Assembly: GCF_004796535.1 (NCBI RefSeq)
Contig: NZ_SPHY01000006.1
Coordinates: 62,001 to 126,000 of the forward strand
DNA: 64,000 nt
DNA from: Sphingomonas flavalba
Lineage (GTDB): Bacteria; Pseudomonadota; Alphaproteobacteria; Sphingomonadales; Sphingomonadaceae
Direction: 5' to 3'
In this document: in pieces, positions 19,895-27,195 of the stretch
Numbering within the stretch: the stretch's first letter is position 1
Layout: each line of letters opens with the position of its first letter
Position numbers and translations under genes: made by a program
Notes under the pieces: generated by a model
What the model was told of the DNA's origin: nothing
The model's input: the letters and a program-made list of their open reading frames with translations, nothing else
The model's database searches: none

Positions 19895-21072
19895 AGCGCC
19901 GCCGACCGGCCGACGCGGCGGTCGATCCGGTGCATGATGAAGGCGACGAGCAGCGAGATCAGCAGATAGGTGACAAGGGTCAGCGCCATGATCTCGATCG
20001 GCCGGCCGACGATGTTGTTGGTGGTGCCGACCATTACCGACACCACTTCGGGATAGGCGACGGCGGCGCCCAGCGATGACGCCTTCAGCACGTTCAGATA
20101 GGCATTGGCCATCGGCGGCAGGATGACGCGCAGCGCCTGCGGAAAGACGATCCGGCGCAATGTCTGGGCCGGGGTGAAGCCCAGCGCGCGCGCCGCCTCC
20201 CACTGCCCGCGCGGCACCGCGTTGATCCCGGACCGGATGATCTCGGCGATATAGCTGGCGTTGTAGACGGCTAGGCCCAGGACCAGCGCGCACAGTTCCG
20301 GGCTGATCTCCCAGCGCGATTCATAGCCGAACCGGCCAAGCGTCGGTGCTGTCACCGTCCCCCAGCGCAGCGCCCAGAGCGCGGCGGCGGCGACGCCGAG
20401 CAGCACCAGCCAGCGCCTCGCCCGGTGGCGCAGCACAATGGCGGCACCAGCAACGGCAGCGGCAAGGCCAAGCGCCTCGACCAGCGCGCCGCCGCCGCCG
20501 ACACCGATCGCCGGCAGGAAGATGCCGCGGTTGTTGATCGCCATCCAGCCGCCAAGGTCCAGGCTGTCGGTCGCCGCCGGCAACGCGCGCAGCACGACGA
20601 AATAGCAGACGAAGATCTGGAGTAGCGCGGGGATGTTGCGGAATATCTCGACATAGCTCCAGCCGATCGCGCCAAGCAGCCGGTCGCCGCTCATGCACAG
20701 CAGCGCGACGACCAGCGCGATCAGCGTCGACAGCGCGATCGCCAGCACGGTCAGCACCAGCGTGTTGGCGATACCCGCGAGGAACGCCATGTAGACCGGA
20801 GAGGTCGAGGTGAACGGCAGCAGCGTGGTGCCGAGGTCGAACCCGGCCGGCTGGAACAGGAAATCGAAGCCGTGCTGGATGCCCAGCCTGTCGAGGTTGC
20901 GGGCCGTCGTCGCCGCGATCGCCGCGACCAGCGCGGCGATGCCGAGCAGGATCGCCGCCTGCCCCGCCCACAGCCAGAGCCGCGACCTAGGCAGGGCGCA
21001 CCGCCTTCGGCGCCGCCGCGATCCGGGCGAGGTCTGCGACCACCCCGGCGACCGGCGGCAGGCCCGTAACAT
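19891..21072 (-). CDS. Amino-acid ABC transporter permease (AapQ-like)
   Basis: The partner permease, with the AapQ layout: first helix, GIQHGFDFLFQPAGFDLG periplasmic segment, helices, and the EAA loop EAARALGFTPAQTLRRIVFPQALR. The start is uncertain. The nearest normal start is the ATG at 21072, giving 393 aa but with an odd Arg-rich 26-residue lead lying wholly over the GST gene. A CTG at 20994 would overlap the GST stop, give a 367-aa protein and place the first helix about ten residues from the start, as in relatives; a weak AAGGCGG lies six bases before it. Only the start is in doubt. Confidence 0.88.
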   Translation of the reverse strand: MLRACRRSPGWSQTSPGSRRRRRRCALPRSRLWLWAGQAAILLGIAALVAAIAATTARNLDRLGIQHGFDFLFQPAGFDLGTTLLPFTSTSPVYMAFLAGIANTLVLTVLAIALSTLIALVVALLCMSGDRLLGAIGWSYVEIFRNIPALLQIFVCYFVVLRALPAATDSLDLGGWMAINNRGIFLPAIGVGGGGALVEALGLAAAVAGAAIVLRHRARRWLVLLGVAAAALWALRWGTVTAPTLGRFGYESRWEISPELCALVLGLAVYNASYIAEIIRSGINAVPRGQWEAARALGFTPAQTLRRIVFPQALRVILPPMANAYLNVLKASSLGAAVAYPEVVSVMVGTTNNIVGRPIEIMALTLVTYLLISLLVAFIMHRIDRRVGRSAAL

Positions 21073-21628
21073 GCGCCCACCACGCTTCGAACCCGGCATC
21101 GCGCGCGAAGGGAGAGACGAAGCCGAGGCGCGCGGCGAATAGGTCGGTGTAGAAACGCGCCGGGACCAGCGCGCAATCGGCCAGGCTCAGCGACGGCCCG
21201 CACAGGCAGGCGCCCGGCGCCGTCAGCCGGGCCAGTCGTTCGACCGCCGTCTCCAGCTCCGCCACCGCCCCGGCCAGCGCGCTCGCATCCCCCGCCGCCG
21301 CGCCGCGCAGCCCGAACAGCGCCGGGAACAGGTAGAGGTCCACGGCGCGGGTAAAGGCGCGGACGCCGGCCACCGCGAACGGGTCGGCGCCACGCAGGTC
21401 CGGCGCCGGATACATGTCTTCCAGATATTCCTGGATGACCGCCGATTCGATGATGTCGCCGGCGTCGGTCCGCAGCACCGGCACCTTGCCGAACGGGTTG
21501 ACCGCCCGCCATTCGTCCGATCCAAGCCCACCCGGCGGCTCCGCCAGCGTCAGCGCCAGCCCCTTCGCCGCCGCCTGGATGCGAATGCGCGCGCCGAACG
21601 GAGACGAGGGGACGGTGAACAGGATCAT
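20987..21628 (-). CDS. Glutathione S-transferase family protein
   Basis: A 213-aa two-domain protein. The thioredoxin-like N-domain begins ILFTVPSSPFGARIRI (Ser in the catalytic region), with NPFGKVPVLRTDAG and IIESAVIQEYLEDMYP as the cis-Pro and glutathione-binding segments. The helical C-domain contains GPSLSLADCALVP, the usual N-capping box region. ATG 21628 overlaps the aminotransferase stop as ATGA. In a catabolic operon it could be an isomerase or a detoxifying/dehalogenating GST; maleylacetoacetate isomerase activity is conceivable given the FAH-fold gene but its active-site motif is not clearly of zeta class. Confidence 0.88.
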   Translation of the reverse strand: MILFTVPSSPFGARIRIQAAAKGLALTLAEPPGGLGSDEWRAVNPFGKVPVLRTDAGDIIESAVIQEYLEDMYPAPDLRGADPFAVAGVRAFTRAVDLYLFPALFGLRGAAAGDASALAGAVAELETAVERLARLTAPGACLCGPSLSLADCALVPARFYTDLFAARLGFVSPFARDAGFEAWWAHVTGLPPVAGVVADLARIAAAPKAVRPA

Positions 21629-22740
21629 TGCACCGGACTCGGCACGCGGACGCAGCTTTCCATCGCCGCGAGGAAGGCCAGATTCTCCTCCTCCGTGCCG
21701 ATCGTGATGCGCAGGCTGTTGCCGGGGCCGGACACGCCGAGCGGCCGGGGGATAATGCCATGCTCCAGCAGATGAGCCGCCACCCCCTTGCTGGTCAGGC
21801 CGCTGTCGGGCGACAGGGTGAGCAGCAGGAAATTGGTCACGCTCGGCACCACCGGAATGCCCAGATCGGCCAGCGCCGCCGCCATCCGGCCGCGCCAGGC
21901 AATGGTGTGGTCGCGCACCCGATCGGCATAATCCCGGTCGCCCAGCGCCGCGGTTGCCGCCGCCAGCGCCGGCGCGTTGGCGTTGAACGGGGTGCGGATG
22001 CGCTGGATCGCCGCAATGACGTCGGGCGAACCATAAGCCCAGCCGATCCGCATGCCGGCAAGGCCGTAGAGCTTGGAGAATGTGCGCGTCATGATCGCGT
22101 TCGACGCCGTCCGGACGATGGCGATGCCGCTGTCGTAATCCGGCGCAACGACATAATCGCCATAGGCGCTGTCGATCATCAGCAGCACGTTTTCCGGCAG
22201 GCCGGCGTGCAGCCGCCGCAGTTCCGCCGCGCTGATATAGGTGCCGGTCGGGTTGTTGGGGTTGGCGATGGCGACCACCCTGGTCCGCTCGGTCACCGCC
22301 GCCAGGATATTGTCGACGCTGACCCGCCAGTCGGCCTCTTCCACCTCGACCACCTCGGCGCCCTGCGCCAGCGCGTGGATGCGGGTCATGACGAAGCCGT
22401 TCTGGCTGAGCACGACCTGATCGCCGGGGTCGACGAAGGCGCGCAGCGCCAGCAGGATCAGCTCCTCGCTGCCGTTGCCGGCGATCAGTTGGTCCGCCTC
22501 GACATCGAAGCGCGCGGCCAGCGCCTCGCGCAGCGCCCGCTGGCTGCCGTCGGGGTAGCGGTGCAATTCATCGACGGCGGCCAGATAGGCCGCCTTCGCC
22601 GCCGGGCTGGGGCCGAACGGGGATTCGTTCGACGACAGCTTGATCGGCTTCTCCATGCCGGCGATCGCGCTTTTGCCCTGCACATAGGGCGGGCAGGCCG
22701 CGAGGGCGGCGCGAGGGGCTGGGGAAGTGCGGCTACGCAT
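21625..22740 (-). CDS. HisC-like PLP-dependent aminotransferase
   Basis: A 371-aa fold-type I aminotransferase of the histidinol-phosphate/aromatic group. Motifs: KLSSNESPFGPSP, YPDGSQRALREALA, GNGSEELILL, ANPNNPTGTY (Asn and Pro of the PLP site), DSAYGDYV, and TFSKLYGLAGMRIGWA with the PLP Lys. An Arg near the end (SLRITIGTEEENLAFL) would bind the carboxylate. I chose the ATG at 22740 with AAGGATG upstream; an earlier ATG at 22773 also exists. A true hisC normally sits with the his genes, so in this operon the enzyme probably transaminates the imported amino compound to a 2-keto acid for the ThDP enzyme. Confidence 0.9.
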   Translation of the reverse strand: MRSRTSPAPRAALAACPPYVQGKSAIAGMEKPIKLSSNESPFGPSPAAKAAYLAAVDELHRYPDGSQRALREALAARFDVEADQLIAGNGSEELILLALRAFVDPGDQVVLSQNGFVMTRIHALAQGAEVVEVEEADWRVSVDNILAAVTERTRVVAIANPNNPTGTYISAAELRRLHAGLPENVLLMIDSAYGDYVVAPDYDSGIAIVRTASNAIMTRTFSKLYGLAGMRIGWAYGSPDVIAAIQRIRTPFNANAPALAAATAALGDRDYADRVRDHTIAWRGRMAAALADLGIPVVPSVTNFLLLTLSPDSGLTSKGVAAHLLEHGIIPRPLGVSGPGNSLRITIGTEEENLAFLAAMESCVRVPSPVQ

Positions 22741-22784
22741 CGACAGGCATCCTTGATCAAACGGTGTGAACATGAAAATCGCGA

Positions 22785-23840
22785 TCAGCGGAACGGCAGG
22801 GCCAGCATCGCCCCGCCCTGGCTGACCAGCCGGTTCGGCCCGCGCTCCAGGCCGATCGGCGACAGGTTGCGCCGCCAGACATCGTCGTAATTGCCGACAA
22901 GACGGATGACGTTGAACGCCCAGTCGTTCGACAGGCCGAGCGCGCGGCCGTAATTGCCGTAGACGCCCAGCATCCGCTGCACCTCCCGGTTCGGCGAGCT
23001 CTTGCGCATCTGGGCGACGTTGCGCTGGCTGACGCCCAGCTCCTCCGCGGCAACGCGGACGTTCAGCGCCCAGAACACGATGTCGCGCCAGCGCGAATCA
23101 TTCTGGCGAACCAGCGGCCCCTGCGGCTCGCGCGAGATGATCTCACCAAGAATGCGGTGCTGGGCGCGGTCGGGCATGCCGGCGGCGCGCGCGGCCAGCG
23201 CCGCCCGCTGCATCGTCACCGCGTCGCAGCGGTCGGCCTGGTACGCCTCCAGTGCCTTGTCGGCGTCGCCATAGGTGATCGGCCGGTATTTGAGGCGGCG
23301 GCGGTGAAAGTAGTCGGCGAGATTCTGTTCCAGCGTCGTGCCCTGCGCGACGCAGATCGTCGCCCCGGCCAAGTCGGCGACCCGCTGCACCCCGCTGCGG
23401 TTGCGGACGAGGAAACCCTGCCCGTCGATGAAATAGACCCCGGCGAAATCAAGGCCCAGCGCCGCATCGCGCGAGAAGGACCAGGTCGCGCCGGCCGGGA
23501 ACACGTCGATCCCGCGCGACTGGAGCAGGGTGAAGGCGGTCTGCGGCGTGGTCAGCACATATTGCACCTTCAGCGTGCCGAACAGCGCGGCGGCGATGGT
23601 GTTGCAATGGTCGATCTCGAACCCGGCCCGCTTGCCGGCGGCGTTGACGAAGCTGAAGCCGGGGCCGGATTCGGTGATTCCGCAGCGCAGATAGCCGCGC
23701 TGCCTGACCTCGCCCAGCGTGTCGGCGCGCGCCGCCGTCGCGGCCATCGCCGCCGCCAGCACCGCCAGTGCGCCGGCGGCGGCGCGCGCTACGCTCACCT
23801 CCGCCCGCCGGCGCCGCTTTCCTTGACAGAGGCCAGACAC
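22785..23840 (-). CDS. Amino-acid ABC transporter periplasmic binding protein (AapJ-like)
   Basis: A 351-aa solute-binding protein. It has a basic N-terminus and signal peptide (core ALAVLAAAMAATAARA), then LRCGITESGPGFSFVNAAGKRAGFEIDHCNTIAAALFG, which is the AapJ/BztA signature, and the second-lobe segment CVAQGTTLEQNLADYF. The start is the GTG at 23840, 14 bases after the flavoprotein stop; a GTG 45 bases further in would also leave a signal peptide. It delivers an amino-acid-like solute to the two permeases downstream. Confidence 0.9.
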   Translation of the reverse strand: MSGLCQGKRRRRAEVSVARAAAGALAVLAAAMAATAARADTLGEVRQRGYLRCGITESGPGFSFVNAAGKRAGFEIDHCNTIAAALFGTLKVQYVLTTPQTAFTLLQSRGIDVFPAGATWSFSRDAALGLDFAGVYFIDGQGFLVRNRSGVQRVADLAGATICVAQGTTLEQNLADYFHRRRLKYRPITYGDADKALEAYQADRCDAVTMQRAALAARAAGMPDRAQHRILGEIISREPQGPLVRQNDSRWRDIVFWALNVRVAAEELGVSQRNVAQMRKSSPNREVQRMLGVYGNYGRALGLSNDWAFNVIRLVGNYDDVWRRNLSPIGLERGPNRLVSQGGAMLALPFR

Positions 23841-23856
23841 AACACGCGCTCCCGGT

Positions 23857-25416
23857 TCAATCGTCGCTGGACAGTCCGAAATCCTTCAGCATCTCCTGCG
23901 CGGTGATGACGCCCATCCCGCTGATCCCGCCGCCAGGGTGGCAGGACGGACCGGCAAGGTACAGGTTCTTCAGCGGCCCGCGATACTGCGAGAAGCCGGG
24001 CAGCGGGCGGAAATAGCCCATCTGCGCCAGCGTGCGCTCGCCGCCCGACGGCACGCCGCCGACGAAGCAGGGGTTATGCGCCTCGATGTCGTCGGGCGAA
24101 TGGGCGAAACGCTGGATGATGTTATCATCCTCCATGTTCGTCGTGTATTTGCGCAGCGTCTTGATCAGTTCCTCGGCATAGCTGTCCTTGATCTCCGCCC
24201 AGTTGCCGGAAGCGAGCTTGCTCGGCACGAAGGTGTCGATCATGAAGGTCTGTTTGCCTTCCGGCGCGCGGGTCGGGTCGACCAGGCTCCAGCAATGGGC
24301 GTGGACCGGCGGCTCCTTCGTCGGCACGCCGACGGACAGTTCGGCGAAATGCCGGTCGATGTCGGCGACGCTGCCGATCGTGCGCTGGAACGGCGCCTTG
24401 CTGATGTCGGGGCCGCCCTTGAACTGCGGCGCCTCGTGCAGCGCGAAATGGACGCGGAACGAGGCGACGTCGCCAAAGGTGAAATTGCGCACGGCGCGGA
24501 CGAAGCCGGGGTCGAGCGCATTCTCATCGATCAGCTTCAGGAAGGTCTGCTTCGGCTCAAGCGCGCTGACCACGCCCATCCGTGCGGTGATCTCGGTACC
24601 GTCGGCAAGGCGGATGCCGCGCGCGGTGCCGTCCTCCACCAGAATGCCGGCGACCGGGCTGTTGGTCATCACCTTGCCGCCATGCGCCTCGACATAGCGG
24701 GCAAGGGCATTGGGCAGCTGGATGCTGCCGCCGCGCGGGATCGCCTGCCCGTAGACGTGGATCGCCGGGATCATGATGTAGAAGGTAGACCCGGCGCCCT
24801 GCTGGGTCGGCTTGATGTTCGGCCCCAGCGCCCAGCTGATCAGGAACGCCTGGATGTGCGGGTCCTCGAAATTCTCCATCACGAATGCGCGGGCGCTGAG
24901 GCTGTAGTTGCGCAGCATGCGCAGCCCTTCCTCGCTGCGCTCCATCGCCGCCGGCAAATAGCTGGGCGGTGACGGCGGCGAGAACATGTTGCGGGTGAAG
25001 CCGTCCTTGATCTCGACGAACCCGTCGTAGATCTCGCGATAGCGGTCGGCGTCGCGCCGCGAATATTCGGCGATGCTGTCGCAGGTCTTGTCTACGGAGC
25101 GATGGACGATGACGCCGGGGCCTTCCGTCATCGGATGGCCCATGATCTCGTTCTCGCCCCAGACATATTCCAGGCCGTAATCCTTCAGTTCGGGCAGCAG
25201 TTCGCGGATATGCGGGTTGGCGTGGATCCAGACGTGGTTGGAACCGAACAGGTCGTGCTTGAAGCCGGGCTGGGTCAGCTCGCGCGTCACCGCGCCGCCG
25301 CCAACCCAGTCGTTGCGCTCCGCCACCAGCGTGCGGATGCCGTTCTTGCAGAGCACGGCGGCACAGGCGAGGGCGTTATGGCCGCCGCCCGCGATCACTA
25401 CGTCATAATCGTACAT
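23857..25416 (-). CDS. CrtI/PYROXD2-like FAD-dependent oxidoreductase (copy 2)
   Basis: A 519-aa flavoprotein. An N-terminal Rossmann fold YDVVIAGGGHNALACAAVL binds FAD, and the C-terminal PSCHPGGGISGMGVITAQEML is the second FAD motif of phytoene-desaturase relatives. It is plainly paralogous, over its full length, to the protein at 35519 (shared blocks such as PGFKHDL, HVWIHANP, REIYDGF, PPSYLP, AIPRGGS, EPKQTFLKLID-type, RAPEGK). It is not a carotenoid enzyme in context: there are no crt genes nearby and it sits between an amino-acid binding protein and a ThDP enzyme. A desaturase or amine/alcohol oxidase step on the imported compound is the best guess. Confidence 0.88.
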   Translation of the reverse strand: MYDYDVVIAGGGHNALACAAVLCKNGIRTLVAERNDWVGGGAVTRELTQPGFKHDLFGSNHVWIHANPHIRELLPELKDYGLEYVWGENEIMGHPMTEGPGVIVHRSVDKTCDSIAEYSRRDADRYREIYDGFVEIKDGFTRNMFSPPSPPSYLPAAMERSEEGLRMLRNYSLSARAFVMENFEDPHIQAFLISWALGPNIKPTQQGAGSTFYIMIPAIHVYGQAIPRGGSIQLPNALARYVEAHGGKVMTNSPVAGILVEDGTARGIRLADGTEITARMGVVSALEPKQTFLKLIDENALDPGFVRAVRNFTFGDVASFRVHFALHEAPQFKGGPDISKAPFQRTIGSVADIDRHFAELSVGVPTKEPPVHAHCWSLVDPTRAPEGKQTFMIDTFVPSKLASGNWAEIKDSYAEELIKTLRKYTTNMEDDNIIQRFAHSPDDIEAHNPCFVGGVPSGGERTLAQMGYFRPLPGFSQYRGPLKNLYLAGPSCHPGGGISGMGVITAQEMLKDFGLSSDD

Positions 25417-25454
25417 CGAACTGTCCTGTTACTTTGGCCTGTTAGCCGGGCCTG

Positions 25455-27107
25455 TCACTTGGGCTGCGCATTCGCCTTCGGGCCGCGCACGGAGGGGAGC
25501 AGAAGGTATTTCCATGGGAAGGCCGTCTCGCCGATCGGCACCTCGATCAGCATCGGCCCCTTCGCCTTGAACGCCGCGCGCACTGCCTCGCGCAGCTCAG
25601 CCGGGGTTTCGGCCCGGCGCCCGGCGACGCCGAAGGCCTCGGCCATCTTGACGAAATCGGGGTTCTGCAGCGCGGTGCCGACGACCCGGCCGCCGAAACG
25701 GCTGGTCTGCGCGCGCGCGACGTTGGTGAAGGCCCCGTCGCTGAACACGATGATGACCATGTCGAGATTGTATTTGGCGACGGTCGCCAGCTCGCCGCAA
25801 TGGTACATGAAGCCGCCGTCGCCGTTGATCGAGACGACCTGCCGCCCCGGATTGGCGATCTTGACGCCGACCGCGGTCGACAGCCCGTAGCCCAGATTGC
25901 CGGAATAGCCGCTGGTGATCAGCGTGCGCGGCGCATAGACCGGGAAGCCGTACCAGGATGCGTAGCCGACCTGGGTGATCTCATCGACCAGGACCGCGTC
26001 GTCGCTCATCTCGCCGCGCAGCACGTCGAGATAGGCGATCTGCGGCTGGATGTCGTCGGAAAACGCTTTGGTGAAGCCGGCCTTCAGCGCCTCCAGCCGG
26101 TCCTTCTCGCTGTCGCGGCGGCGGTTGGTGGCGCCGAGATCGGCGATCAGCGCGCGCAGCGTCGCCTGCGCGTCGCCGGCCAGGCCGACGGCAGGCGCCG
26201 CGATCCGGGTCAGCTGCATCGGGTCGATATCGATATGGACGACCTTCAATGCGGCGTCGTTGCCCCAGTGCATCCGCGGGTATTTGAGCCGGGTGCCGAT
26301 GGCGAGGACGACATCCGCCTCCGGCCACAGCCTGTGGCCGGCGGGGAAGGTCTGGCTCAGGTAATGGCGGTCGCTCAATATGCCGCGCCCGCCCCGGTGC
26401 GAGACGACCGGCGCCTGCAGCATCTCGGCGATCTCGCGCACCTCCTCGGCCGCGCCGATCGCGCCGGCGCCGACGAAGATCAGCGGTTTTTCCGCCGCGC
26501 CCAGCAGCGCCGCCGCCTCGGCGATCAGGTCGGGGTCGGGCAGCAGCACCTCCGCCGGCGCCACCGGTTCCGGCAGGGTGACCGGCGCGGTCTGCCCCAT
26601 CACGTCCAGCGCCATTTCCAGCGACACTGGGCCGGGCCGCCCGGTGGTCAGCTGCCGGAACGCCTCCGCCACCGCGCCGGGGGCGTGGGCGGGGTGATCG
26701 ATCCGCGCCGCCCATTTGGTCATCCGCTGTACCGCGCCAAGCTGGTCCGGCACATCGTGGAGGAAACCGATGCCCTTGCCGATCCCGGTCGACGGCACCT
26801 GGCCGGTCAAGCACAGCACCGGCGCGTTGCAGGCATAAGCGGTGGTCAGCGCCGCGCCGGCGTTCAGCACGCCCGGCCCCGGCACGACGGTGAAGGTGCC
26901 GACCTTGCCGGTCGACCGGGCATAGCCAAACGCCATGTAGGCGGCGCCCTGCTCGCTGCGGCTGGTGATCAGCCTGACCGTATTCTCGCGGCCGTAGAGC
27001 GCATCGAACAGCTCATATGTCTGGCCGCCGGGGATACCGAAAATGGTGTCGACGCCGTGGCGGAGCACCGACTCCACGATTGCACGACCACCCTTCATCT
27101 TCACCAT
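25455..27107 (-). CDS. ThDP-dependent decarboxylase/acetolactate synthase-like enzyme
   Basis: A 550-aa three-domain thiamin diphosphate enzyme. The N-terminal PYR domain has GIPGGQ and SRSEQGAAYMAFGYAR with the activating E52. The central domain (about 190-330) has FVGAGA. The PP domain has NGDGGFMYHCGELATVAK, with Asp430 in the GDG metal motif; the usual NN pair about 26 residues later reads SDGAFTN, with D457 able to serve as ligand. The start at 27107 follows GAAGAG. No small regulatory subunit is present, so a true acetolactate synthase is unlikely; decarboxylation or carboligation of the keto acid from the aminotransferase is more plausible. Confidence 0.88.
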   Translation of the reverse strand: MVKMKGGRAIVESVLRHGVDTIFGIPGGQTYELFDALYGRENTVRLITSRSEQGAAYMAFGYARSTGKVGTFTVVPGPGVLNAGAALTTAYACNAPVLCLTGQVPSTGIGKGIGFLHDVPDQLGAVQRMTKWAARIDHPAHAPGAVAEAFRQLTTGRPGPVSLEMALDVMGQTAPVTLPEPVAPAEVLLPDPDLIAEAAALLGAAEKPLIFVGAGAIGAAEEVREIAEMLQAPVVSHRGGRGILSDRHYLSQTFPAGHRLWPEADVVLAIGTRLKYPRMHWGNDAALKVVHIDIDPMQLTRIAAPAVGLAGDAQATLRALIADLGATNRRRDSEKDRLEALKAGFTKAFSDDIQPQIAYLDVLRGEMSDDAVLVDEITQVGYASWYGFPVYAPRTLITSGYSGNLGYGLSTAVGVKIANPGRQVVSINGDGGFMYHCGELATVAKYNLDMVIIVFSDGAFTNVARAQTSRFGGRVVGTALQNPDFVKMAEAFGVAGRRAETPAELREAVRAAFKAKGPMLIEVPIGETAFPWKYLLLPSVRGPKANAQPK

Positions 27108-27139
27108 TATAACTCTTCTCGCTTGTAGACCCGGAAACA

Positions 27140-27189
27140 ACAAAGGCGGCCACCGGCACCCGCCGCCGCCGGGCGCGGGTGCCGGTGGC
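27140..27189 (-). terminator. Intrinsic terminator behind the TonB receptor
   Basis: Seven bases after the receptor stop, the minus strand forms a perfect 15-bp stem (arms 27175-27189 and 27149-27163, 11-base loop) followed by a T-rich run reading TTTGTTGTTT. This is a textbook rho-independent terminator. It lies between the receptor and the ThDP gene on the same strand, so the downstream enzymes need read-through or another promoter. Confidence 0.85.
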
Positions 27190-27195
27190 GCGCAG

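Noticed and set aside
23857-25416. Carotenoid desaturase (crtI) assignment for the two flavoproteins
   Set aside because: Family resemblance only; no phytoene synthase or other crt gene is near and the context is amino-acid catabolism.
27100-27110. TATAAT overlapping the ThDP start codon as a -10 element
   Set aside because: It would place the transcript start inside the gene and lacks a -35 at the right distance.
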